Shown one piece after another: positions 8,271 to 17,148 of a stretch of DNA of 64,000 nucleotides (its first letter is position 1; every line of letters begins with the position of its first letter). The translations under genes were made by a program, and so were the position numbers. The stretch spans positions 3,128 through 67,127 of the forward strand of contig JAHYZZ010000004.1 of the NCBI GenBank assembly GCA_019424135.1, given 5' to 3'. The notes beneath the pieces were generated by a model that was not told the DNA's origin, did no database searches, and saw nothing but the letters and a program-made list of their open reading frames with translations. This stretch comes from Lachnospiraceae bacterium. GTDB taxonomy: Bacteria; Bacillota; Clostridia; Lachnospirales; Lachnospiraceae.

Positions 8271-10553
8271 TTATCCACGATAATAATTGATCAAACAGCC
8301 TTTCACTATGATCTCTCGTTCTGCGTCTGTCATATCGCCAAGCTTAAAGACCACTTCCTGTAATTCATCACCTTTGACCACATAAGCCTTCACTTCCGGC
8401 ACTTTTTCTTCAACAGCTTTACGAATCTTTGGCACAAAGATATAGTCCCCGTTCTGGAAGCTTAAATGATCATGGTCTTCCTCTGTAATAAACGGAAGCA
8501 TTCCCCAGTTAATCAGATTAGAACGATATCTCTTGGTTGCATACTCATTGGCGATATTTGCCCAGCCTCCCAGCACTTTCTGGCAGGATGCCGCCTGTTC
8601 TCTGGCGGAGCCATCTCCTGGCTTCACTGCGAAAATCGTGCTTCCGATGCCCAGGTTACCTTCTCCTGCTTCTGGAAACTTTGTCTTTACTGCCTTCATA
8701 ACTGGTTTTAATTCTTCCAGAACCTCCAATGGACAAGTACCTGCCTCGATAGCTTTTTCCGCTTTCTGGACTTCTTTTGCGCGCCCAACATACGCCGGAT
8801 CCTTTCTTGAAAGAGCAAATTCCGCAAGTCCCAGTGGATTGGAACGATAGGAAGACGTCTCTCCGGACGGAATCAGTTCGTCCGTTGTCGTCACCGGATC
8901 ATGGATCTCAGACACTACCTTAAGGAGAAGATTCTCCGGCAGCGCCGGCATTTCCGGCCAATCTTTGATGTTTGGTCCAAACTTAATCTCTACAGAAGGA
9001 TCTGCCACGCCTTTACTGTCAAAGACACGATTCGCATAAATCTTCTGATCAAAGTGATATTTTCTTCCTTTATATTCCACATCCATCGCCGTTGCAGGTG
9101 TCAGGAATCCTTTGTTTGCCGCTGTCGCCGCGATAGATCGCGCATCCATCAGCGCCACCGATGCAATCTGGCCACTCTGCAGCTTAGATCCTTCCCGGTT
9201 CGGGAAGTTTCTGGTAGAGTGGCGGATGGAAAAGGCATTGTTTGCCGGTGTATCACCCGCCCCAAAACATGGTCCACAGAAAGCTGTTTTCACAATGGTT
9301 CCTGCTTCCATCAAGTCAGCCACTGCGCCATTTTTCACTAGTTCCATATAAATCGGCGTACTTGCCGGATATACACTAAAGGTAAATTCGTCCGCACCAA
9401 TGTAGCGCCCCCGAATGATATCTGCTGCCGCACAAATATTTTCAAAACCGCCTCCTGCACAGCCGGCGATGATTCCCTGATCTACATACAGCTTTCCGTC
9501 CACAATCTTGTCCTGGAGAGAATATTCCACCGCACCGTCCAGGCTGACTAACGCCTTCTTTTCCACATCGTGCAGGATATCCTCCAAGTTCGCATTTACT
9601 TCATCGATGGTATAAGCATTAGACGGATGGAACGGCATTGCAATCATCGGCTTAATCTCGCTTAAGTTGACATATACCATGCCATCATAGTAAGTCACAT
9701 CCCCCGGATTTAACTCCTGGTAATCCTCCACACGTCCATGAATCTCATAAAACTCTTTAATCTTCTCATCTGTCTTCCAGATGGAGGAAAGACAGGTGGT
9801 CTCTGTAGTCATCACATCAATGCCAATTCGGAAGTCAGCGCTTAACTTCTCTACGCCCGGTCCGACAAACTCCATTACCTTGTTATTCACATAGCCGTTG
9901 GCAAAGGTGGCTCCAATGATTGCAAGGGCAACATCCTGAGGGCCTACCCCCTTCATCGGCTCTCCATCCAGGTAAATGCCCACAACCTGAGGCATCTTGA
10001 TGTCATATGTTTTATTCAGAAGCTGTTTTACCAGCTCTGGTCCGCCCTCTCCCATAGCCATGGTTCCAAGCGCGCCATAACGGGTATGGCTGTCAGATCC
10101 TAAGATCATCTTGCCTCCGCCTGCAAGCATTTCTCTTGCATACTGGTGAATGACAGCCTGATGAGGCGGTACATAGACCCCTCCATATTTCTTGGCACAG
10201 GTCAGTCCAAACATATGGTCATCCTCATTGATGGTACCGCCTACCGCACACAGAGAATTATGACAATTGGTCAGCACATAGGGAATGGGGAACTTTTCCA
10301 GCCCAGAAGCTCTGGCCGTCTGAATAATTCCCACAAACGTAATATCATGAGAGGTCAGCTTATCAAATTTGATCTGAAGCTTCTCCATATTTCCAGAAAT
10401 ATTATGGTTCTTTAAAATTCCATAGGCCATGGTGTTCTTGGCTGCTTCTTCCTTTGAGATCTCCTGCCCGGTACGCGCCTTTACTTCCTGCATACTTTCT
10501 GCGATCTCACTTCCGTGCAGAAGATAAACTCCATCATCATATAATTTTATCAT
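8271..10553 (-). CDS. Aconitase-family hydratase, substrate unassigned
   Basis: 760 residues, with the [4Fe-4S] aconitase fold followed by the swivelling C-domain. Cysteines likely to hold the cluster are seen in [11 protein letters not shown] and [12 protein letters not shown]. These segments replace the usual GSCTN and GCSMC-type sequences of AcnA/Acn[14 protein letters not shown] and RFRSN-like [15 protein letters not shown] also fit the family. The divergence recalls the YbhJ-type hydratases, for which aconitase activity is not established, so citrate should not be assumed. ATG follows AGGAGGAAAACAAAA. It lies 18 bp downstream of a CdaR/PucR-type regulator and is probably co-transcribed with it. 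Confidence 0.8.
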   Translation of the reverse strand: MIKLYDDGVYLLHGSEIAESMQEVKARTGQEISKEEAAKNTMAYGILKNHNISGNMEKLQIKFDKLTSHDITFVGIIQTARASGLEKFPIPYVLTNCHNSLCAVGGTINEDDHMFGLTCAKKYGGVYVPPHQAVIHQYAREMLAGGGKMILGSDSHTRYGALGTMAMGEGGPELVKQLLNKTYDIKMPQVVGIYLDGEPMKGVGPQDVALAIIGATFANGYVNNKVMEFVGPGVEKLSADFRIGIDVMTTETTCLSSIWKTDEKIKEFYEIHGRVEDYQELNPGDVTYYDGMVYVNLSEIKPMIAMPFHPSNAYTIDEVNANLEDILHDVEKKALVSLDGAVEYSLQDKIVDGKLYVDQGIIAGCAGGGFENICAAADIIRGRYIGADEFTFSVYPASTPIYMELVKNGAVADLMEAGTIVKTAFCGPCFGAGDTPANNAFSIRHSTRNFPNREGSKLQSGQIASVALMDARSIAATAANKGFLTPATAMDVEYKGRKYHFDQKIYANRVFDSKGVADPSVEIKFGPNIKDWPEMPALPENLLLKVVSEIHDPVTTTDELIPSGETSSYRSNPLGLAEFALSRKDPAYVGRAKEVQKAEKAIEAGTCPLEVLEELKPVMKAVKTKFPEAGEGNLGIGSTIFAVKPGDGSAREQAASCQKVLGGWANIANEYATKRYRSNLINWGMLPFITEEDHDHLSFQNGDYIFVPKIRKAVEEKVPEVKAYVVKGDELQEVVFKLGDMTDAEREIIVKGCLINYYRG

Positions 10554-10571
10554 TTTTGTTTTCCTCCTGTT

Positions 10572-11657
10572 CTAATCCTTGTTGTTCAAATCCCTCATAT
10601 GATCCGCCACCATCACGGCAATTTTAAATGTCAGGGCATCTTCAAAAACTCTGACATCCAGCCCTGTTTTTTTCTGAATTTTTTCCAATCGGTATACCAG
10701 CGTATTTCGGTGTACATAAAGCTGTCTCGCCGTCTCAGAAATATTCAGATTATTATCGAAGAATGTATATACTGTAATCAGCTCTTCTTCCTCAAACTTC
10801 TCTTCAACGCCATTTTCAAACACCTCGTTTAAAAACATTTCGCAAAGTGACGGCGGGAGCTGATGGATCAGACGGCCAATTCCCAATTCATTATAGGCCA
10901 AAATATTTTTTTCCACATAGAAAACCCGTCCTACCTGCAGTGCCATATCCGCTTCTTTATAGGACCGAGATACGTCTTTTAGTTCCTCCACGATGGTTCC
11001 ATACGCTACCCGGACACCTACCATTGCTTCCATATTCAGCGTATCTGTAATCTCGTGGGCAATCCGATTCAGCTGCGGATAATCATCTACTGCTTCCAAC
11101 GCCTTTACTAGGATCACATGCCGTTCATCTACAGCTGTGACGAAATCCCTCATGCCTGTGGCATACAAACCGCGCATCGTCTCCAGAATCAGCGACTCAC
11201 CTTCATTTTTAGACTCAATCAAAAACACGACCCTGCGCTGCTCTACCGGAATCTTCATCTTTTTTGCCTGGTTATAGACGTCCACCACCAGCATATTATC
11301 CAAAATCAAATTCTGGATAAATCGGTTTCGATCCATCTTTTCTTTATAGGCAAATAGAAGATTGGTGATCTGGCTCGCTCCGAACCTTCCGGCCGTTACG
11401 GCTTCTCGTCCTTCGCCTTCGATACCCAGCACATAAACCGGATCCTCCTCATCCAGGACCAAAAACAAACTGATTCCCTGCCCAGCCAATTCTTCCTGGC
11501 CGCTCTCACTAAAAGTAACCACATCATTTTCCCAGGAAAGCATCTTTTCACCGGTCATAACCAGGCAGACGCCTTTTTTATCCCAGACGGCACACTCTAA
11601 ACCGCTGATCTTCTTGATATCCTGCACTGCTTTGTGCAACAACTGATTTGACAGCAC
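10572..11657 (-). CDS. CdaR/PucR-family transcriptional regulator
   Basis: 361 residues. The N-terminal ~130 residues match a sugar-diacid-recognition type sensor (LHKAVQDIKKISGLECAVWD). A GGDEF-like middle domain follows. The C-terminal HTH_30 domain has the typical NLNISETARQLYVHRNTLVY, the signature of CdaR/PucR regulators. The start is GTG (11655-11657), eight nt after CAGGAGG. The family usually activates carboxylate, sugar-acid or purine catabolic genes. Position immediately upstream of the aconitase-like hydratase suggests that an organic acid handled by that enzyme is the inducer. Confidence 0.88.
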   Translation of the reverse strand: MLSNQLLHKAVQDIKKISGLECAVWDKKGVCLVMTGEKMLSWENDVVTFSESGQEELAGQGISLFLVLDEEDPVYVLGIEGEGREAVTAGRFGASQITNLLFAYKEKMDRNRFIQNLILDNMLVVDVYNQAKKMKIPVEQRRVVFLIESKNEGESLILETMRGLYATGMRDFVTAVDERHVILVKALEAVDDYPQLNRIAHEITDTLNMEAMVGVRVAYGTIVEELKDVSRSYKEADMALQVGRVFYVEKNILAYNELGIGRLIHQLPPSLCEMFLNEVFENGVEEKFEEEELITVYTFFDNNLNISETARQLYVHRNTLVYRLEKIQKKTGLDVRVFEDALTFKIAVMVADHMRDLNNKD

Positions 11658-11749
11658 TCGGAAAACCTCCTGTTCTCTACATGTAAACCTTATTTTACCA
11701 CAGGACGGCGCTGATGTACAAGGCTTAATCAGCTTTGTCCCTTCCCTTA

Positions 11750-11784
11750 GAAAAAAAGGGACCCCTCTATCTGGGATCCCTTTT
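11750..11784 (-). terminator. Terminator of the sugar-ABC ATPase gene
   Basis: A strong stem formed by AAAGGGA and TCCCTTT plus inner GC pairs (11755-11783), followed on the minus strand by a T-run. It lies 18 bp beyond the stop codon. Confidence 0.9.
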
Positions 11785-11801
11785 GGTCATATCTATTCAG
11801 A

Positions 11802-12914
11802 CTAGTTTGTGATCGTCATTTCTGTCTCTTTATCAAATACATGGATCTTGTCAGCATCCAATGCAAATTTCACAGTATCGCCTGTTCTTGCTGTTGTTCT
11901 TGGATCCACTCTGGCCGTCATGCTTGCTCCTTCATAATCGAAGTACAGGAATACTTCTGCACCAAGCATCTCATATACACGGATTTTTGCTTCGATTACT
12001 GTATTTGGAGAAGCCTGAAGGAAGTCTGGCTCATCGTGAACATCTTCCGGACGGATACCAAGGACAACGGTCTTTCCATCATATCCTCCATCAATCAGCT
12101 TCTGGCCTTTTTCTGCCGGCAGTTCGATCTCAGAAGGTCCTGCAACCAGATATACTTTGCCGTTTTGTACCTTACAGGTAGCATCTACAAAGTTCATCTG
12201 CGGAGATCCGATAAATCCTGCAACAAATAGGTTGCAAGGATAATCATACAATGTCTGAGGTGTATCTACCTGCTGAACTACACCTGCGTTCATAACTACG
12301 ATTCTGGTACCCAGTGTCATAGCCTCTGTCTGGTCATGTGTTACGTAGATGATTGTTGTTCCCAGTCTCTGATGCAGCTTGGAGATCTCAATACGCATCT
12401 GCCCACGAAGTTTTGCATCCAGGTTGGAAAGAGGCTCATCCATCAGGAACACCTTAGGATTACGAACGATTGCACGTCCCATGGCAACACGCTGTCTTTG
12501 TCCACCGGAGAGGGCCTTTGGCTTACGATCCAGAAGAGCTTCCAGATCCAGAATTCTTGCAGCTTCACGAACCATCTTGTCGATCTGGTCTTTTGGAACC
12601 TTTCTTAATTTCAGTCCAAATGCCATGTTATCATATACTGTCATGTGCGGATACAGAGCGTAGTTCTGGAATACCATCGCAATATCTCTGTCTTTCGGTT
12701 CTACATCGTTTACAACTTTGTCGCCGATCTTCAGCTCTCCGGAAGTAATGTCTTCCAGACCTGCAATCATACGCAGTGTGGTAGATTTTCCACATCCGGA
12801 TGGCCCTACGAAAATGATGAACTCTTTATCTTCAATCTCAAGATTAAAATCTTTTACCGCCTCAAATCCGTTTGGATAAGTTTTGTTGATATGTTTCAAT
12901 GATAAACTTGCCAT
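11802..12914 (-). CDS. Sugar ABC transporter ATP-binding protein (MsmK/UgpC/MalK type)
   Basis: 370 residues. The ABC domain has Walker A GPSGCGKST, Q-loop VFQNYALYPHMTV, signature LSGGQRQRVAMGRA, Walker B VFLMDEPLSNLDA and H-loop YVTHDQTEAMTLG. A C-terminal TOBE/MalK regulatory domain (GIRPEDVHDEP) follows. This is the CUT1 ATPase type that couples to oligosaccharide or glycerol-phosphate permeases. There are no permease or binding-protein genes nearby and it has its own terminator, so it is probably the shared stand-alone ATPase serving several sugar importers, as MsmK does. It acts on the inner face of the membrane. Confidence 0.93.
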   Translation of the reverse strand: MASLSLKHINKTYPNGFEAVKDFNLEIEDKEFIIFVGPSGCGKSTTLRMIAGLEDITSGELKIGDKVVNDVEPKDRDIAMVFQNYALYPHMTVYDNMAFGLKLRKVPKDQIDKMVREAARILDLEALLDRKPKALSGGQRQRVAMGRAIVRNPKVFLMDEPLSNLDAKLRGQMRIEISKLHQRLGTTIIYVTHDQTEAMTLGTRIVVMNAGVVQQVDTPQTLYDYPCNLFVAGFIGSPQMNFVDATCKVQNGKVYLVAGPSEIELPAEKGQKLIDGGYDGKTVVLGIRPEDVHDEPDFLQASPNTVIEAKIRVYEMLGAEVFLYFDYEGASMTARVDPRTTARTGDTVKFALDADKIHVFDKETEMTITN

Positions 12915-13057
12915 CGTATTGTCCTCCTAAAAAATAACTTTCGTTTTTGTTCTGTTAAAGAGTATAGTAAAATTTTTTTATTTTCGAAATACCCAAGTTG
13001 AACAATCTTTTCCATCTTTTCTATACAACTTGACCAACAAGCTGTGAACAGTATCAT

Positions 13058-13906
13058 TTATGCCCTTTCCGAAAGCAGAGCCTGATAAACATCTCTTTTT
13101 CCAATGCCCCTGTCGCGCGCCACTTGCTTCATAGCTTCCTTTTTCGTCAGCCCTTCTGACAGATATCTGTCCATATGCTCCTGCAGGCTAATCTCTTCCC
13201 ATCGCGCCTGCTGCTCTTGTTGGATTTTTTGTCTGCTGATTCCTTCAACAACCAGCACACATTCCCCCTTTGGCTCATGCTTTTCATAATAAGCAGCCGC
13301 ACCGGACAGACTGTCCTCATAGACCGTCTCATGCTTTTTCGTCAGTTCCCGGCAGACCCGCACCTGCCGGTTTCCCAGTGTTTCTTCCAGCAGGCGAAGT
13401 GTTTTTAAAAGTCGGTGAGGCGCCTCATACAGCACGATCGTCCTGGTCTCCTGCTTTAATTCTTCCAGTATCTGCTGACGCTCTTTTTTATCTGCCGGCA
13501 AAAATGCCTCGAAAGCAAATCTTCTGGTTGGAAGTCCTGATATGGTAAGTGCTGTGATACAGGCAGCCGCTCCAGGCACGGCCGTCACCCCAATCCCTGC
13601 ATCCCTGCACATCTTCACTAGTTCTTCACCTGGGTCAGAGATCCCCGGAGTCCCGGCATCCGTAATGAGCGCAATATTTTTCCCTCTCTCCAACTGTTCC
13701 ACCAGCTTTTTCCCCTTCTCGATCTTGTTATATTCGTGATAACTGGTCATCGGTGTCTTGATTTCGAAATGATTCAAAAGACGGATACTGTTGCGAGTGT
13801 CTTCCGCTGCGATTAGATCTGCTTCCTTCAGGATGCGCACGCAACGGAAGGTCATATCCTCCAGATTTCCAATGGGTGTCGCACAAAGATATAAGATCCC
13901 TGCCAT
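13058..13906 (-). CDS. rsmI: 16S rRNA (cytidine1402-2'-O)-methyltransferase RsmI
   Basis: 282 residues, the usual RsmI length, tetrapyrrole-methylase fold. Motifs are YLCATPIGNLEDMTFR at the N-terminus, AAEDTRNSIRLLNHF, ITDAGTPGISDPGEELV and VPGAAACITALTISGLPT. It methylates the 2'-OH of C1402 in the 30S decoding centre using SAM. It is the last gene of the pgi-to-rsmI run and starts 14 bp after the trmN6-like gene. In B. subtilis the equivalent gene (yabC) is separated from yabB by the GIY-YIG gene yazA; here no such gene intervenes. Confidence 0.96.
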   Translation of the reverse strand: MAGILYLCATPIGNLEDMTFRCVRILKEADLIAAEDTRNSIRLLNHFEIKTPMTSYHEYNKIEKGKKLVEQLERGKNIALITDAGTPGISDPGEELVKMCRDAGIGVTAVPGAAACITALTISGLPTRRFAFEAFLPADKKERQQILEELKQETRTIVLYEAPHRLLKTLRLLEETLGNRQVRVCRELTKKHETVYEDSLSGAAAYYEKHEPKGECVLVVEGISRQKIQQEQQARWEEISLQEHMDRYLSEGLTKKEAMKQVARDRGIGKRDVYQALLSERA

Positions 13907-13920
13907 AGCCTGCTCCTTTC

Positions 13921-14676
13921 CTATTCCATCCCATACATTCTTTTTAACTCTTCTGTATAGGTTCCATCTTTCTCATACACAATCAGCGGCGGCTCCACCT
14001 GCATCCTGGGGCTGCCGCCTTTCAGCCCTTCAATCAGGACCATATTGGGTTCCTTGTCTACATAAGGATAGACCAACCGCATCCGCTTGGGCTCAATACC
14101 AGCGGCCGACATCTTTGAAAACAGTTCCGGCAGGCGAAAAGGCCGGTGTACCAGGTAGAATCTTCCCTTGGACTTCAGCACCTTTGCACTTTCCCTTAAG
14201 ATATCATCGATCGTACACAGCACCTCATGTCTTGCAATATACAAGGCTTCCTTTGCATTTTTCAGTCCATGACTGCCAATCATATAGGGCGGATTGGTGG
14301 TAATGACTTCAAAAGAAGCCGCTCCAAAAATAGAAGCTGCTTCTTTGATGTCTCCGATGACAATATTAACTTTTTCTTCCAGGCCGTTAAGCTGTACGCT
14401 TCGCTTGGCCATCCGGACGCTTTCCTCCTGAATCTCCAGTCCGGTAAAGTGTTTCCCGGGATATTTTGCTGCAAGAAGGATCGGCAAAATCCCGTTGCCA
14501 CAACCAAGATCCAAAGAGCATTCCCCTTTTTTTACCCTGGCAAAGGCGCTTAACAGCACCGCATCCATACCAAAACAGAACCTGCCCGGACGCTGAATGA
14601 TCTGGTATCCTTTGATCTGCAGATCATCCAGTCTCTCGCCTGGATTTAAGAAATCATTCTTGTGTTCTTTACTCAT
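13921..14676 (-). CDS. tRNA1(Val) A37 N6-methyltransferase-like (YabB/TrmN6 family)
   Basis: 251 residues, Rossmann SAM methyltransferase. SAM motif I is LDLGCGNGILPILLA, and the catalytic NPPY motif is seen in EVITTNPPYMIGSHG, as in N6-adenine methyltransferases. The N-terminal DLQIKGYQIIQRPGRFCFGMD is typical of the YfiC/TrmN6 group. It overlaps ricT by eight bases and precedes rsmI by 14 bp. Synteny with B. subtilis yabB supports the family. The exact tRNA target is inferred from the family. Confidence 0.88.
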   Translation of the reverse strand: MSKEHKNDFLNPGERLDDLQIKGYQIIQRPGRFCFGMDAVLLSAFARVKKGECSLDLGCGNGILPILLAAKYPGKHFTGLEIQEESVRMAKRSVQLNGLEEKVNIVIGDIKEAASIFGAASFEVITTNPPYMIGSHGLKNAKEALYIARHEVLCTIDDILRESAKVLKSKGRFYLVHRPFRLPELFSKMSAAGIEPKRMRLVYPYVDKEPNMVLIEGLKGGSPRMQVEPPLIVYEKDGTYTEELKRMYGME

Positions 14677-15580
14677 CGTCTAACTTTGAAGCCCCGTTCT
14701 TTTCCTCTAAATTTTTAAGCTCTGCCATTTCCTCTTTGGAAATCTTCATATCTTTCTTTCTGCGTCTTGGTTTAAACTTTAGTTCTGACGCCTTATACTC
14801 CCGGATCTCCTTTTCATCGTTATCCAGGGCCACCACAACCTTGACCATCTGTCTAAGGATGTTCACCGCCTGAACGTCCCCCTTTAGACCTTCCGGCGTC
14901 GTTACATGATCTCCTGTCGACGGGAGATAACGGTTCAGTTCCTCATATATCTGTTCTTCATTGGTCAGACAGCACATCAGCCTTCCGCAGACTCCGGAAA
15001 TCTTAGATGGATTGAGGGACAGATTTTGTTCCTTTGCCATCTTGATCGACACCGGAGCAAATTCTGACAAATACGTGTGACAGCACAGTTCTCTTCCACA
15101 GATCCCTATCCCGCCGCGGATCTTCGTCTCATCCCGCACTCCAATCTGCCGAAGCTCAATCCGGGTTCGAAACACGCTGGCCAGATCCTTTACCAGTTCT
15201 CTGAAATCAATGCGTCCGTCCGCTGTAAAATAAAACAGTACTTTGTTATTATCAAAGGTATATTCTGCATCTATCAGTTTCATCTCCAGCCCATGCTTAC
15301 GAATTTTTTCCAGGCAGATGCCAAAGGCTTCCTTCTCTTTTTCCCGGTTCTTTTCTTCTTTGCGGACATCATCCGCTGTGGCGATCCGGATCACCTGCTT
15401 TAAAGGCTGCAGAATCTTTTCGTCCTCTACCTCTTTCGGTCCTGTAACCACCGACCCGAACTCTACACCCCGGGCCGTCTCTACGATCACATTATCTCCG
15501 ATCCTGACTTTATATTTCCCCGGTGCAAAAAAGTAGATCTTTCCCGCCCGGCGGAACCTTACGCCTATTACTTTTGTCAT
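14669..15580 (-). CDS. ricT: RicT/YaaT, PSP1-domain regulatory iron-sulfur protein
   Basis: 303 residues. The PSP1 C-terminal domain includes DGRIDFRELVKDLASVFRTR and the cysteine clusters GICGRELCCHTYL and GVCGRLMCCL, which in RicT help bind [4Fe-4S] clusters. RicT works with RicA and RicF to promote RNase Y-dependent mRNA processing and Spo0A phosphorylation; those partners are not in this window. The C-terminus is a Lys-rich tail. It lies four bp after holB and overlaps the next gene by eight bases, the same order as B. subtilis holB-yaaT. Confidence 0.94.
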   Translation of the reverse strand: MTKVIGVRFRRAGKIYFFAPGKYKVRIGDNVIVETARGVEFGSVVTGPKEVEDEKILQPLKQVIRIATADDVRKEEKNREKEKEAFGICLEKIRKHGLEMKLIDAEYTFDNNKVLFYFTADGRIDFRELVKDLASVFRTRIELRQIGVRDETKIRGGIGICGRELCCHTYLSEFAPVSIKMAKEQNLSLNPSKISGVCGRLMCCLTNEEQIYEELNRYLPSTGDHVTTPEGLKGDVQAVNILRQMVKVVVALDNDEKEIREYKASELKFKPRRRKKDMKISKEEMAELKNLEEKNGASKLDDE

Positions 15581-15584
15581 ATGA

Positions 15585-16574
15585 TCAATTCTCCTTTATC
15601 GTTAAAAACAACAGCTCCATTACCAGATCAAAGTTGACATTGGCACGCAGTCTCGCTTTTGCTGTATCCAATGCCTTTAAGATCGTCTCGATTCCTTCAT
15701 AAGAGCTCTTTTTTGCCTGTTCTTTAATATAAGAAATCTGCTCCTTAAAAACAACCTTGTCCATATCTTTTGTCGCTTTATATAATAAGACGTCCCGATA
15801 CCATATCATGATGATATCCAGATAGTCTGTAATTTCTAATTTATAAGCCGTAATCCGGTTTACTGCCTGAACGATCTCGCTAAGCTCCATCTCTTGAATA
15901 TACTTCAGAAGCTGGATGGCTTCCTCCCGAATCTCGTTGAAATGCTCAGAATTTGCCAGCATAATAGCTCTTCCCAGATTTCCCTGGGCAAATGCCGTAC
16001 ACATATCCGCCTTATAATCCGGCACCTGCAGTACTTCCATCAAATATTTGCGGATCAGCGTATTCCGGATATTACGCAGCCTTAGCATAACACATCTGGA
16101 TGTGATCGTAGGCAAAAGCGCTTCCGCATTTTCCGTCAACAGTAAAAACACCACATATTCTGGCGGTTCTTCCAGAGTTTTTAACAAGGCATTCTGTGCC
16201 TGCTGTGTCATCAGCTGTGCATGGTCGATGATATACACCTTGTATGGTCCTTGATAAGGCTTAACCATTACCGTGTCATTTACCTGCTCCCGGATATCGT
16301 CCACACTGATCGTGCCCGGTTTTTCATGGGTCACTTTGATGATATCCGGATGATTTCCGCTCTCTGCCTGTTTGCAGGAATGACATACATTACAAGGATC
16401 CGGACCTCCTTTTTCACACAGCAGCGTCATGGCAAACAGACTGGCCAGCATTTTCTTCCCTGCCCCTCTTTCTCCGTTCAGGATATAGGCATGGCCTACC
16501 TGTCCCTTTTCTACCGCATTCTGAATGTACTTTATGATGTCCTTGTGTCCGACTACATCTTTAAAACTTCCCAT
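15585..16574 (-). CDS. holB: DNA polymerase III subunit delta' (clamp-loader)
   Basis: 329 residues, AAA+ clamp-loader subunit. N-terminal VVGHKDIIKYIQNAV and HAYILNGERGAGKK (a modified P-loop ending in Lys, as is common in delta'), a zinc-binding cysteine cluster CNVCHSCKQAESGNHPD, then DHAQLMTQQAQNALLKTLEEP and the SRC motif in TITSRCVMLRL. It loads the beta clamp together with DnaX and HolA. It overlaps the upstream kinase-like gene by 14 bases. The ricT gene follows after four bp, conserved Firmicute synteny. Confidence 0.94.
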   Translation of the reverse strand: MGSFKDVVGHKDIIKYIQNAVEKGQVGHAYILNGERGAGKKMLASLFAMTLLCEKGGPDPCNVCHSCKQAESGNHPDIIKVTHEKPGTISVDDIREQVNDTVMVKPYQGPYKVYIIDHAQLMTQQAQNALLKTLEEPPEYVVFLLLTENAEALLPTITSRCVMLRLRNIRNTLIRKYLMEVLQVPDYKADMCTAFAQGNLGRAIMLANSEHFNEIREEAIQLLKYIQEMELSEIVQAVNRITAYKLEITDYLDIIMIWYRDVLLYKATKDMDKVVFKEQISYIKEQAKKSSYEGIETILKALDTAKARLRANVNFDLVMELLFLTIKEN

Positions 16575-17148
16575 GTCGTATTTCCCCTATGATCTCTTCT
16601 AAACATTTTTCTTTCTTCTGGTTTACAAACCGTTTCCGGATCCCGAGTTTTCTCAGGTTTTCCTCAGAAAAATCCCTGGTATCTGCAAGAAACCGCCTGC
16701 ACATCTCCGCATATTCTGGTTTCTTCTGACTTCGCTCTCTTTTCAGCGCCCGCTCCAGCCTTTCACCGTCCTCTACTTCAATGTAAAGTGGAACCAGGTG
16801 CTCCTCGCCATAAAATTGACGCATCTTCTCGTAAGATTCCAGCGTACCAATGACCAGATAATCACCGCTGCCAAGATCAATCTGACCGTCATCCACGGTG
16901 GCGTACCGCCATGGTCCACAGACCGTGTCATAGACTCTTTGCTCTACCAGCTTCCCCTGATCCTCATACTCATCCAGCACTTCATCTGTGACAAAAAAAT
17001 ACTCGACGCCATCTCTTTCTCCCTCCCGAATTGGACGGGTCGTATACAACGTGATCGTCTTAAGCTCCGGCAGCGCACTCTTTACTTCTTTAAATAACGT
17101 GTCCTTCCCGGAGGAGCTTTTTCCCATCATATAGTAGATTTTACCCAT
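16561..17148 (-). CDS. Guanylate kinase-like protein
   Basis: 195 residues, guanylate-kinase fold. P-loop GKSSSGKDTLF replaces the usual GPSGVGKST. TLYTTRPIREGERDGVEYFFV matches the GMP-binding TTR.R.gE..G.dY segment, and the C-terminal half has the lid-like ERALKRERSQKKPEYAEMCRR. The sequence is divergent from housekeeping Gmk, so enzyme activity is uncertain. It sits between the decarboxylase-family gene and holB, overlapping both, at the place where B. subtilis has tmk (thymidylate kinase). Confidence 0.8.
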   Translation of the reverse strand: MGKIYYMMGKSSSGKDTLFKEVKSALPELKTITLYTTRPIREGERDGVEYFFVTDEVLDEYEDQGKLVEQRVYDTVCGPWRYATVDDGQIDLGSGDYLVIGTLESYEKMRQFYGEEHLVPLYIEVEDGERLERALKRERSQKKPEYAEMCRRFLADTRDFSEENLRKLGIRKRFVNQKKEKCLEEIIGEIRHGKF

